A stretch of DNA of 64,000 nucleotides, taken from contig NC_090171.1 of the NCBI RefSeq assembly GCF_017916325.1, positions 1,157,501 through 1,221,500 on the forward strand, written 5' to 3'. Below the pieces are notes generated by a model, which saw nothing but the letters and a program-made list of their open reading frames with translations, did not search any database and was not told the DNA's origin. Positions 10,041-20,700 of the stretch are shown piece after piece (the stretch's first letter is position 1; each line of letters begins with the position of its first letter). This DNA is from Leishmania martiniquensis (lineage: Eukaryota; Euglenozoa; Kinetoplastea; Trypanosomatida; Trypanosomatidae). Position numbers and translations under genes: made by a program.

Positions 10041-10379
10041 TCAGAGATCTTCTTCACTGTCATCGAATTCGTCCCACTCAGCCTCCATACTGCAGAATGT
10101 GCAGCCAGCCGCGTCGACCAGGCGGCAGCACGTGCATTTATTCTCCTTGCACTTCATTTCACCCGAGTTTCTGAAGCAAATGCCGCTCGCCATCGTCGCT
10201 TGGCATAGGTAGGGGTATCCGCGCTCCTGGCAGAAAGCGCAGGTCACCTTTCCCTCCTCTCCAGCCGCAGCTGGAGAAGAGACGACAAACAGGAAACAGA
10301 CCAAGAGGAGGAGAAGAGGCCAGGACACTGCCGCGCGCGAATCCCCGCGGCGCGACCGGAGAGACAGAGTCGGAGCCAT
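10041..10379 (-). CDS. Small secreted cysteine-rich protein, acidic C-terminus
   Basis: 112 residues from ATG 10379. Residues 1-40 form a signal peptide: Arg-rich n-region, hydrophobic core WPLLLLLVCFLFVV, and a likely cleavage after SPAAA. The mature part holds ten cysteines in about 50 residues, including two CxxC pairs, one near each end, and a CTCC cluster. This suggests disulfides or metal binding. The last 15 residues are highly acidic (EWDEFDDSEEDL). No GPI or membrane anchor is visible at the C-terminus. I do not recognise the family; secretion or residence in the ER/flagellar pocket is inference. Its presumed 3' UTR carries copy 2 of the dispersed repeat. Confidence 0.65.
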   Translation of the reverse strand: MAPTLSLRSRRGDSRAAVSWPLLLLLVCFLFVVSSPAAAGEEGKVTCAFCQERGYPYLCQATMASGICFRNSGEMKCKENKCTCCRLVDAAGCTFCSMEAEWDEFDDSEEDL

Positions 10380-11829
10380 ACCAGCAAGTACGGCAAAGGA
10401 CCAGCCCCTCTCGCGCGCGAACTACGCGAAAAGCCGCCAATGCAAAAGATGAGGCTGACAGGACCTGAATGCGGTTACAGGCAGAAGGCTCGATGATCCC
10501 TTGTCGGGCGATTTCCCACCTTGAGCCCCCCCAACGCGTAACACAACTGCTATGTGGACCGCTGCCTGAGTGGGGGATTAAAGGCGTGTGAGTGTTTGAG
10601 TGCGGATAGAGTCCACCGCCAGTCTGCGTACGCAAAAAGGAAGAAGCGGAGGCGGGAGAGAGCGGTAGAAGGAGGAGAAGCACAGATCCGTATCGTCGAA
10701 AGAGCTCTGGCAATCCTTCGTAAACGTTTCCTCCGCCTGAGAGCGCACCAGTGTACGGATCATGAACGGGTGCCAAGCTGGAATCACCGAAGAACCCTCA
10801 AGTCACCCCCTCAGCACACTGATGAGCACATCTCTTCCGTTCATTCTACACCTTTTTTTTCCTTCTCGGCTTGCTGCGCTCAAAAAAGTGTAGTGACACT
10901 GTCTACTCCCATTCAAGTGCATACGCCCCCCTCCCCTTTAATGATTCGTCTACTGTTTGCACATCAATCACTCCTCCCCAACTCGTATAACTTACAGTGC
11001 TGCTCTCACATGAATGGACTCCGAAATCTGAAAAGGAGGTGACTCTGCAAGAAAAAAAAACTGACTGAAGGCAGCAGGATGCATTCACCCGCAAAGACAC
11101 ACACGCACGTACGGACAGGCAGGGAACAAAAAGGACCATCTAGGAAACAGCCAACGGGGTGCCAAGCGCTACTATCATCGGTACATTTTCTTACGCGGAG
11201 ACGAGGAAAGAAGAGGGCGGGGCAGGGGGGAGGGAGACAGGCAGGGCACGAGGGGAGGTCCACAGTGCCAAAAACAAAAGCATACCAACGCACACGAAGA
11301 CAGATCTCAGCGGAGGTGACAATACGTTGCCTTCCGTCCGCCTCGAACGTTGCCTCCCATGGCCCCTCCCCCCTCCCCATGGCCTCTGAGCAGGCGAAAG
11401 ACTTTTCCTTCCACCCCTCTCACCCTCCATATGTGCACACCCTCCTTCGTACACGTGCGAAGGTGTGTGCGTTCACTTGGGTATGGTGTGGCGGGGGGGG
11501 CACGGACATAAAAGAAAAGCAAGCAATGGCCTCAAAAACATATGGGCCTCACTCATAGATAGCGAGACATACAGTGCATGGAAGGAAGTGTTGGGGGGGG
11601 GCGGAACGGGGAGGATGAGGGAGGGGGGAAAGTCAGAAAGAGTCACGAGGGTACCCCCGCCAAAGATTCGATCGAGAATCAACGACAACGTACCCACAGA
11701 AATAGCGGCAGCACAAGCGCTTTCGCAGCTGAAAGGAGTGGCGTGTCTCTTATCCGCCCCCTCTCTTTCCGTCGAAACGGAGCCGTCACCATTGTTCACC
11801 TACGCCCCCCCTCCCTCTCGGGGGGGGCT
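10380..11829. other. Intergenic region between Arg/Ser-rich and Cys-rich genes
   Basis: No supported gene. It is purine- and pyrimidine-rich with several homopolymer runs. Short open frames here have no recognisable content. Confidence 0.5.
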
Positions 11830-14076
11830 TCATGACACAACCATCGCAGGCCCTTCCACTTGGTAGGCTTGACGTTCCCGCTGTGAAGCGGCCACCTGCA
11901 CCGCCTCTCCTAGACCACCATCCGCCGACAAGAGCATCTGGAGTGCTTTGGCACACTTATCGTTGAACCGCCTCACAGCTGCCCGCTGGAGCAAGACAAG
12001 TTCGCGCTGCACGACTGGATCTTCGCTAGGGCCCAGTGTCGCGGCGACGTCACCGATCTCTGCCTCTACATCATCACCGTAAAGCAGCTCTGCAAACGCT
12101 TCTTCATTGTTGTCGAAAACCGCTGCTCTCAGAATGCCCAGATGCTCGTCGCTAAGGCTGTCAGCGAGGTCGACGTTGTACTGGCATAGTCTTGCGGTGC
12201 TGTCGAACGTGTTGCCATCCAGGAAGGACATGAAGAAGATCGGAGAGTCGACTCCCCCCTCGCGTGAGCTTTCGACGGTGCCCACCGCTGCCCCGCGCGG
12301 GTCGAGGTTCGGAGTCGGGGTGCGAGGAGTTGGGCCACGCACAGAGGTAGTCTCGGCTGACCGACGGCTGCTATTATGAAGCGTTCCGTGCGTCGGCGGC
12401 GCTGGCTGCTCGGATGCACGGCGAGGCTCGTCTGAGGAGACCCCCACCGGAATTGCCTGGTACGCGTACCGACGGCTTGCCACCTGCGCATCTGCGCTTG
12501 CGGGCTGCGGGGCAGCTGCTTGTGTCTCCCTGCGCGAGCCTGCGGACGAGGTGCGGTGCCGCCGTGCGCTCTCGGCACGTGTGGTTGAATCGCGGTGCTC
12601 CTTACGCAGGCTGCGCCTGGCTGAGCGCTCGTGTGCGGCACCCTCCCCTTCCTGAAGCACACTCTCACGGTCCTTCTTCACCTCCTCCTTCATCTTCTGT
12701 ATCCAGTGGCGTGTTGAGTCGATGCGCTGCATAATCTTCTGCCCTCGTGGACTAGAAATTACAACCGCCGGACTGTCTTCGCGGGGCCGGCGAGGTGAGT
12801 GGGGGGCGCTGGAGTGGGAGTGCGACCACCCGTTGGTCGACCCTTGACGCGCCGAGTGTACGCTAATCACTTCAATGTAGGAGCCGGAGCGAGGGCGAGC
12901 ATGCGTGTGGCTGTTGGCTGCGGAGCGAACATGCTTGGACTCGGTTGAAGGCGGCAGGAGTGCGTACCGGTCTTCTGATAGTGTGTGCAGGAGGGGTATG
13001 TGGCAAGAGTGGCGGCTTCCCTCTCTCACAGACTCAGGAGTCGCGGTATGATGCTGGCGACGGCGCCGCTCAGAATGGCGCCGGGACTCTGGCCGAGAGC
13101 TGCGACTGCGGTGCGCACTGGCGTGCCGCGCCGGGCTGTAAGCTTCTTTCTCTGCGCTGCAGTCCCTTTTCGATCGACTGTGCTTACGAGAGCGATGTGG
13201 TGTTGCCTCGCTCTTGGCAGCCACCTCTCCATGATAGGAACTGCGGTGCCGCAGCGGGTCATGCCGACGTGTTGCCTCCGTCGCGAGTGCAGGGGATGCT
13301 GGACGTGCCCTGCCGGAGTGACGGTGGCGTTGGGCACTGCCCCGGGGGCTGCGTGCTTGTGGGTCGGTAGACGCATGCCGGGGCCTATGTGAGGATGGGG
13401 CGCGGTGCTCGTGGCGACTAGGCGAGCCAACAGGGCCGTGTGAGCGGTGCGGGCTTGCAGAGGAATGACCGTGACGTTGACGAAAGATGCGCACCCCACT
13501 GTCATGACCAAGTTGCGATGCCTCGCGCTGACGATGACTACGGCGAGGGGAGCCGTTAGGGGACGCGCGAGCAGATCGACGCGGAGGCGCTCGTTTGCCA
13601 TTTTCGGCAACCGCGGGAGCGGTACTTGAAGTATGGTTTACAGGTGCGGCGTGACGAGGCGACGAGTACCGCTTGCGCTCTGTCAAGTGACGTCGAGGAC
13701 TCGTCGGCTCTACAGCGCGTCGGTGATAGACCCATTTTTGCTCGTAGTCTCCGTTAAGGTGAGATGTGGGCGAGCTCCGGCGGCGTGGTGGTTGCGTGCT
13801 CTGCCGACGCAGAGGCAGAGCGCCGTCCTCTGGCGTATAGTCATCCATGGGGCAACGATACGGCTCTCGCGCGAAGCGACCAAGTCCTTGGCGCGGGCTC
13901 GACACGCCACGGCTGTGGTGCGACCTCTGCTGCGGCGAAGAATAGCACCGATGAGGCGTCGAGTGAGACGTGCGTTCGCTTGTCGGCCGCCCATTAACCT
14001 CGCCCTCATAGTACCACCAACGCGAAGACGAGGGAGGCTGGTCCCTATGCCGGGAGCGTGCGCGAATCGCAGACAT
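11830..14076 (-). CDS. Arg/Ser/His-rich low-complexity protein with a short ordered C-terminus
   Basis: 748 residues from ATG 14076; the same frame extends upstream only from a GTG. Residues ~1-560 are dominated by Arg, Ser, His and Pro with many SR, RS, SP and RH dipeptides and little predicted order. A short coiled-coil-like stretch (TRHWIQKMKEEVKKDRES) sits near residue 440. The last ~150 residues look ordered and helical, starting around FFMSFLDGNTFDST and including LSDEHLGILRAAVFDNNEEAF and a helix ending RFNDKCAKALQMLL. SR-like composition is common in RNA-binding or phospho-regulated proteins, but no RRM is visible, so I assign no function. Confidence 0.75.
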   Translation of the reverse strand: MSAIRARSRHRDQPPSSSRWWYYEGEVNGRPTSERTSHSTPHRCYSSPQQRSHHSRGVSSPRQGLGRFAREPYRCPMDDYTPEDGALPLRRQSTQPPRRRSSPTSHLNGDYEQKWVYHRRAVEPTSPRRHLTERKRYSSPRHAAPVNHTSSTAPAVAENGKRAPPRRSARASPNGSPRRSHRQREASQLGHDSGVRIFRQRHGHSSASPHRSHGPVGSPSRHEHRAPSSHRPRHASTDPQARSPRGSAQRHRHSGRARPASPALATEATRRHDPLRHRSSYHGEVAAKSEATPHRSRKHSRSKRDCSAEKEAYSPARHASAHRSRSSRPESRRHSERRRRQHHTATPESVREGSRHSCHIPLLHTLSEDRYALLPPSTESKHVRSAANSHTHARPRSGSYIEVISVHSARQGSTNGWSHSHSSAPHSPRRPREDSPAVVISSPRGQKIMQRIDSTRHWIQKMKEEVKKDRESVLQEGEGAAHERSARRSLRKEHRDSTTRAESARRHRTSSAGSRRETQAAAPQPASADAQVASRRYAYQAIPVGVSSDEPRRASEQPAPPTHGTLHNSSRRSAETTSVRGPTPRTPTPNLDPRGAAVGTVESSREGGVDSPIFFMSFLDGNTFDSTARLCQYNVDLADSLSDEHLGILRAAVFDNNEEAFAELLYGDDVEAEIGDVAATLGPSEDPVVQRELVLLQRAAVRRFNDKCAKALQMLLSADGGLGEAVQVAASQRERQAYQVEGPAMVVS

Positions 14077-15672
14077 GGCGTGCAAGGTGCTTGCTTGTGT
14101 GCGCGTGATGGCGCAGTGGGAATACTCTCCGCGACACGTGGATGGTGCAACGGAAGAAAGCAACTTCACAGAAGGCAGATAGACGGCAGACTACAGTTCT
14201 TCTGTAACGCATTCAGGCGCACCGCTCGCACTCGTAAGAAGTGAACGAAAATCGGCGAGGCAGAGCTCGCGGGAAGCGACACCAGCAGTGCAAAAGATCT
14301 TCAGCGAGGGCAACGCCACGCGCAAGGACGGCTTTAGCATGTCAGAGGAGAGGCAGAGAACAATGGTGATGACTGAGGAAGAATAGGAGAAGAAGCGCAG
14401 GAGAGAGGGGTAGGGCAGCAAGTTCAAGAAATAAAAGATACGCGGGACTATGCGTGCTACAGGCGGACGGAAGAGTGAAGGGAGTGAAGAGAGGGAGAAA
14501 GCGAAACACGCACGCACGCGCACACACAAACAAACACAGGGACAGAGGGAGGGAGAGGGTGGAGAGCGCCCCAACGGAAGCAAACCTGCGAAAAAAGGGG
14601 AGGACGGGAGGGGGAAGGGGTACAGGAGCCTGCGGTAAGGCCGATGGGTGCGAGTGTGCGTGTATGTGTGCCAGTAGGCGCGAGAAAGAGAGGCGCGCTT
14701 CGATATTCTCTACGAAGGACGAAAGGAAGACCGGAACGCGCTTCCCCCCTTCCATACACCCACTCACCTTCCACACACGAAGCAGCGTGCTCACAGACAC
14801 TATGGCCAGAGCGATAGAGCAATGGCCGAGGGGCAGTCAGTGGGCGGGGCAGGGGGTGGTGGTGGTGGTGATGGAGGCGCCAATGTGAAGGTGCGCTCAG
14901 ATGGATATGCGTGTGTGCCAAAGGGAGAAAAATCACCGCCCTTTTGCGTTCACCGAAGGACTGAGCGAGTCCACTACGGCTTTCTCTTGCTTTCCGCTGT
15001 GCCACGCTTGCACCTTACAAGACAAGAGCAAATAGCAGCAGCAGCGGCGGAGGAGAAAAGGCGTGTGGGAGAGAGATGCTCTGCTTGTGCAAATGAGCTG
15101 CCTCGTGTGAGGGCGGCGTGGAGAGGGGAGGGAGGAGGAGCAGCAGCAGCTTCGCACGATCGCCCTAACGCGCGCGCGCACACACACACACCGTTATGCT
15201 ATCAGCACCTTCGTAGCAGTTGAATGCGCGCGTGAGAAAGCGGAGGGAGACAGGAACGTGGTGCGAAGAGGGAGTTGAGGAATGAAGGCGCGCGCACACA
15301 TGTGAAGCGAGGACACAGGCACATAGAGAGGGAGTGCCACCGGCGAATGTTTTGTGTCACGCGAGGAGGGGGAGGGGCACGCGGAGCGCCAAATTCAAGC
15401 GAGGACACCCACATGGGTGTTACCGTCCGGTGCCTCACCCAGCTGACGCACGATTTCCGCCCTTTCTTTCATGTTCCGCCTTCGGCGCATATCGAAGAAT
15501 CGACACAAAGCAGAGGTTCCGCGGTGCAGGGGCTGCCCTTACTGTGGCTGCTGCAACGATGGGCACACGCTCCTGACTAGGGGGATAGCAGAATCGAAAT
15601 ATGAAACCGGAAAAAAAAGCGGTTGGGTGTAGCAGAGCGCCATCATACGCAAAAAACACACATGAAGGGAGC
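14077..15672. other. Intergenic region between SPO11 and the Arg/Ser-rich gene
   Basis: No supported gene. It contains CA/GC dinucleotide runs (about 14505-14535 and 15170-15191), a GTG-trinucleotide run near 14855-14872 and several pyrimidine tracts. Confidence 0.5.
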
Positions 15673-17127
15673 TTAGCATCCTTCACTCAGCTCAGCATCG
15701 CACCGCTGCACGTGCTGCTCCATAAAGGCTAGTGGGCCGAGAGGAGAACAGGCGAGTTGAAGCTCGCACTTGATCCGGGATCGCTGCATCCACTCCACCT
15801 CCTTGTCCACACGCTGGAGTGTGTGGCGTACGATGGCTCTACAGCACTCACTAAGTAGCTTAGCGCTCTCTGAGGGCCCTGGCGCGGATGCCAACGCGGC
15901 CTTCAGGGTTGCAGCGATCCGCTTTAGTACCTGCACGTCGTCCGCCGTGAGAGGAATACCTTGTGAGGAAACGGGGTCACCGAGGATACCGGCGTGGAGA
16001 GACGCCTCGCTCTGGGCACGGCAGCCCCACACGAGGGAAGGGCACACACCAAGGAAGCGGAGCGGAAGCAGCTTCTTGACCCTTTCCGCCCCTGCCGATA
16101 CAGGCGCCGTACCAAAGGGGGAGGAAGAGGACACGATAGGCGGCGGGTTTCCTTTAGAGCCAAGCAGGCCCATGAGTGTCAGTGCAATACACAGCCCGTG
16201 AGGGTCTCCATCCACCATGATGTAGAGCTCCAGGGAGGGCCACAGAGCATGAGCACGACGCAGCCACTGCCGCGCAGCGACGCACGGGTACCCTTTCGTG
16301 CAGAGAAGCACGTACGAGTGAGCGTGCGGAGCTTGGCCCTTCGCCATAGATTGCAGGATAGCATGATGAGTACTCTCCTTCTCAATTAAAATCAGCTTAC
16401 ACGGTCGCCTTGATGAATCGCCGTCGCGCGCTGATTGCCAGCTACCCGCCTCCCGACACCCCACCATGCGGGCTGCGAGGGGATACGTTAGCGTGATGCC
16501 CGCAGAGCCGCGCGCGGAGACGTCAATCATCTCCGCCGGGTCACACAGCTCTAGTATCACTGCGCCGGCTAAGAGACTCCGGCCCGCGGCTGTAAAACCG
16601 AGAGACTCCCGCGTGTAGAGCGGCTTCAAGGGTGCCGCGCACTGTGCTCCTTTCAACAGCCGCGACAGGAGGCGGCGAGGACTTCGAAAGAGCGCGGATA
16701 ACCCAGGCTCCATGCCACACTGTTGATGAGGAGGCGCACGCGCCACAACTTCCAACCAATTGCATAACCGCTCGACACTGGCGTGTGCTGCGCGTTGCCC
16801 TTGCGGCGCAAAGAGCGGTGGGTTGCGGTAGTACAAATCACGCTCCGTGCACACGCCGAGATGTCTTGTGCCACCGCCTGTCGGAAGAAGCGAGGAGGAC
16901 GTCTCTTCTTCTCGACGCGAGGCGGCGCTGCACTGGACCATCTGCAAGACATAGAGCCCCTGTGCGATGGTTCGAAGGTGAGAGGCGCGGTAGCCGCTGC
17001 ATGCAGGACTCGCACCCTCTGCACAAAAACTGCGAAGAAAGAGGAGGAGAAGGGATTCGGTGTGGTTCTGCAGCTGTTGGTGATACAACGCATGGGGGCA
17101 GTCCTGGAAAGTGGGCGTGTTGGCCAT
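15673..17127 (-). CDS. SPO11: SPO11 / topoisomerase VI A-subunit homologue, meiotic double-strand-break transesterase
   Basis: 484 residues from ATG 17127. The winged-helix (5Y-CAP) domain carries ERDLYYRNPPLF, with the tandem Tyr99-Tyr100 holding the catalytic residue. The Toprim domain carries LILIEKE (Glu249), a GYPCVAARQWLRR block (279-291) and MVDGDPHG (Asp306, Asp308). All metal-binding acids expected of the family are present. SPO11 forms a covalent 5'-phosphotyrosyl link to start meiotic recombination and acts in the nucleus. I chose the downstream ATG because the in-frame ATG at 17274 lies upstream of the pyrimidine tract and the first AG (17136-17137), and the intervening peptide is Pro/His-rich translated tract. 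Length is close to other SPO11 proteins. Low similarity between the two domains fits a fast-evolving family. Confidence 0.88.
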   Translation of the reverse strand: MANTPTFQDCPHALYHQQLQNHTESLLLLFLRSFCAEGASPACSGYRASHLRTIAQGLYVLQMVQCSAASRREEETSSSLLPTGGGTRHLGVCTERDLYYRNPPLFAPQGQRAAHASVERLCNWLEVVARAPPHQQCGMEPGLSALFRSPRRLLSRLLKGAQCAAPLKPLYTRESLGFTAAGRSLLAGAVILELCDPAEMIDVSARGSAGITLTYPLAARMVGCREAGSWQSARDGDSSRRPCKLILIEKESTHHAILQSMAKGQAPHAHSYVLLCTKGYPCVAARQWLRRAHALWPSLELYIMVDGDPHGLCIALTLMGLLGSKGNPPPIVSSSSPFGTAPVSAGAERVKKLLPLRFLGVCPSLVWGCRAQSEASLHAGILGDPVSSQGIPLTADDVQVLKRIAATLKAALASAPGPSESAKLLSECCRAIVRHTLQRVDKEVEWMQRSRIKCELQLACSPLGPLAFMEQHVQRCDAELSEGC

Positions 17128-17792
17128 CGTGGTGTCTACACGGATACAGCCAAGTACGAAAAAGCCGATGGCGTGAGGGCACAGAGGTGAAGGGGGTGAC
17201 ACCAGCGGGGGTGGGTGGGTAGGAAGACTAACATGTAACGGACGAGCATGGACCCTGGGGTGGAGTGGGTGCATGCGGAGCGAGAAGTGGAGTAACTGAG
17301 GTCGCCGTCAGTCCCAAGTCTTCCATGTCTCTCCTCCAAGGTAACCCTTTGGAGAGGGGCGGGAGGGAGGCCATACGGCGAACAGCAAGAAGAGTTGAAG
17401 GGAGACGGACGGCGCAGCAATGCTGTCGTTGCCCACGAGGCGTTGTGAGCTCTTATGCAACGGAAAGCCAGCACAACACCCCTCTCCAATGCGGTGGTAC
17501 ATGAAACAGTGGATGTGCGCACGTGCGCGTCCAGAGGTGCTATGTACAGTGAAGCGACACGTACGTAAACGAAGTAACCCATAGGAGAAGCGGGGGCGAG
17601 ACGCATGCAGACACAGCTGCGTGTGCCGTATACGCCTAAGTGAATACCTCCACGAGGTAGGTGCCTCTCTCCGTTTCAAGGAAGCATACATATCGTATCG
17701 GTACATCACGGACGTGCCGTAGATCGGGGAGGAGGGGAAGCCGTGGGGCACTGATTCCCGTGCGAACCGCACGTTATGCCGGTTCTACATGG
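17128..17792. other. Intergenic region between the NDPK-like giant and SPO11
   Basis: No supported gene. It holds the SPO11 pyrimidine tract (17140-17220). Confidence 0.5.
17136..17137 (-). promoter_or_regulatory. Predicted spliced-leader acceptor AG for SPO11
   Basis: The sense strand reads a CT-rich tract (about 17140-17220) and then the first AG, 8 nt before the chosen ATG. This decides the start codon. Confidence 0.55.
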
Positions 17793-20700
17793 CTATAACA
17801 AGTGATAGAGGGCGAGGGCGTGGGCCAAGTCTGCGTAGGACATGCGCCCACGCTTCTGTAGCTCAATACCAAGGAATAGCTGCTTCAATTCATGGCTGAT
17901 GCACGGGACGCCAAAGTGGTCGACAGACTTGAAGTCTCGGTAGAAGAGAGCAAAGGGAATGGTGTCACCTCCCTCGCGCGTCGACGCCACCTTCCCTGCG
18001 GCGTCAGCAGGCGCGCTGAGGGACCGGTAGTGTTGCCACAGCCGCTCATAATCCGCATCGGTGCTGGCGTGCATCAGCGCATCACGCACCCACGCCATCT
18101 GCAACTGGGCCTTCTTTCGTGGGGGAGGGGGTGGCGGGAGCAGCTCGGCGGCTTCCGTTTGTGCCGCAGGGTCAGCGTCCGCGCTCTGCTCCAAAGCGAG
18201 AGGCGTCTCTGCTGGCGCAGGCGACGCACCCCTCGCCTCGGCCACCTCTATGGAAGCGTGGCTGCGCGTCTGCTGAAGACGGTGCATCCAATCAAGCACC
18301 GCTGGCATGTCACAGCCTCGCGTCCAGTCGAAGACATGCAGGCGCCTCGTACTCTCTGCGACAGGTATGATGGGGTTGAGAAGCCAGCCTTCGTTTAGAA
18401 CCACCTCGTGGTCTACGCCGGCGACACCCAGGGTGCGCAGAAAGGGATCGGGCAGGTGTATGTCGTGATGACCCGCGTTCCAGGACCAACGACGACGGAT
18501 AGCGAACGCCGCCAACGGCCCCGATGCCGCCATTACTCCGACGCACGACAGCGGTGACAACACCTCATCCTCGTTTGCCGCATGCGTTGCTCTTGCTCCC
18601 ATAATGGATTCCGCGAGAAGCGCATTGAAAGACGCTGGAGCGGCCTGAGCGCAATCAGCGCAGCCAATCACGCGGTGGAAGAAATCGTGCCAGGAGAGCG
18701 TGCGTGCGTCCCAGGTAACGTCCCACTTCGTCAGAGACCGCGGTGCGCGGGCACGATATGTACCATTATTGCCAGGTGCTGGCGCCGGCGCCGACAGAGA
18801 GGCACGAACCGCAGCGTAGAAGCCGTTTACCACGTAATGGCCCTTCCAAGGCGCTCCTGTGTCCTCCGCCACGTCGTGCCCATTCGATTCACTCGCGCGC
18901 CCAGGCACCGTACGGGAAAGACGCGTCACCTCCAACCCCGCAGACAGTCGCATTGACACGCCTTGCCGCATTGCAGCCCACAGCTCATGGGGCGTGAGAT
19001 GCCAGAGCCTCATGGCATCCGCAGCGCTGTAGATGCGCCTGAGCTGGGGCGATTCGTCGCTCGCCGAGCCCACCACGCCGGTATCCGAGTCATGCTCCGC
19101 TTCCTGTGAGAGCGTCGAGTGCGCCAGTAGCTCTAGCCACGGAACTTCATCACGAAAGATGCTGCTGAAGCGATCCTGATCCTCGACGGACACTTCGCTA
19201 TCCTCTAACAGCACCGCGGCGAGGTTATGGCAGCCTGCAAAAAAAGCCTCCGTAGCGTACAGTCGATCAAGGAGGGCAGCCGTGCACTCCTGCTGCTCGT
19301 CATCATACGTGACCGCTGTCGTGACGGCAACGCCGTGCTGCAGCAGGTGCTGACGCAGCAACACCCGCTGCGCGGGGTCCAGCAGGCGGCTGAAGAAAAG
19401 CAGCGTACCGACGTTGCGGTGCAGTAGCGGGCTCCCTGCGGTGCTATCGGCGGCTAAGGTACTCGGCGTCACTGCCGCTGTCGCGGAGGTCAACAGGAGC
19501 GGGAGATCGTAGCGCTGCTGGAGCACCGCCTCCCATCCCGCTTCTGCAGCGCGGCGCCTCTCGGCATCTTGCTTCTCGTTCCGCGCAGCGGCAAGAGCAG
19601 ATGGGAGCAGCAACGCTTCAGAAGCGGGCGTCTCTTTGAAGGCCGCCGCAACGGCCTCCAGGAGTTGTAGCACTTCGATGGTGTCCCAGTAGGCAAGATG
19701 CAGAAGCACTCCCGCCCTCCGGTTGTCACACGTGACAACTGGGTTCCGAAGCCATGCACGCAGCACCGTTGTGGCACACAATGGCTCTGGCTGCCGAAGC
19801 ACGACGCTCCCGACTGCGTCACTGCCGAAGGAGTCCAGCGGAGGCCATTGCACATGCAGGCGACTTAGCAGACTCTGCAGGGGCCCCTCGCTTACGCACA
19901 CACCGCCACCGCCTTCGGCCCTCTCCGGCGCGGCATGCAGGCCGAGCGCCGACCATGAGGCGTAGAGACGACCGCGAATACTCCCAGGCGCAGCCAGCGA
20001 GGGCTCTGCGCAGCCAAACACCTGCGCGAGACACTCTTTCCAGCTCCACTGACTGGGACACCACGACGCCACGTAGTATGGCAACGGGTACTGCGTCATG
20101 GCGCCGGCGATGGTGTGAGCCAGGTACGGGACGTGGGCGTTGATCACGTAGACGCCGTACTCCCCCAGCTCTGCGATGTGTAGGTGCGGCCGCACCCACA
20201 GCGAACGCTTTGCCCTATTCATGAACAGCCTAAGCTGCGGTGCCGTCATGCCGCCTAGTCGCTTGGTGGAGCGGGAGGCTGGCAATAACCGGCCGCTCTC
20301 CAGCAAAGCTTCCCACGAGATGCCGAACGTGCACGCGACACGCTCCGCCTCATCGGCACTCAGCTGAATCTCCGTCGGCTCTTCGATGGCGTAGCTCCAG
20401 TCTTCAGGGTACAGGTATTGCACGGTGGATTTGAGCGTCGCCTCGTCTTCGCCATGATCAGCGATGAACCCATGGGTGTCTATGCGAAGGCCATTGTCGA
20501 GGAGCACAGAGCGCACCAGGTGGTGGACGGCACTGTTCGTTGCGACCGGCGGCGCCAGAGTCAGTACTGCGGTGTTGCGTGTGGCGTCATCGTTACGCAC
20601 ATCTGCGACCACGGCCGCCCAGTAATGCTCTATGCAGGCGCGCGCGTGTTGCGCATCCATGCCAACTGCGGTGTCCCACAGGTACACAGGCCCGTCGTCA

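Noticed and set aside
17128..17274. Longer SPO11 start at 17274
   Set aside because: It lies upstream of the pyrimidine tract and predicted acceptor; the extra 49 residues are tract translation.
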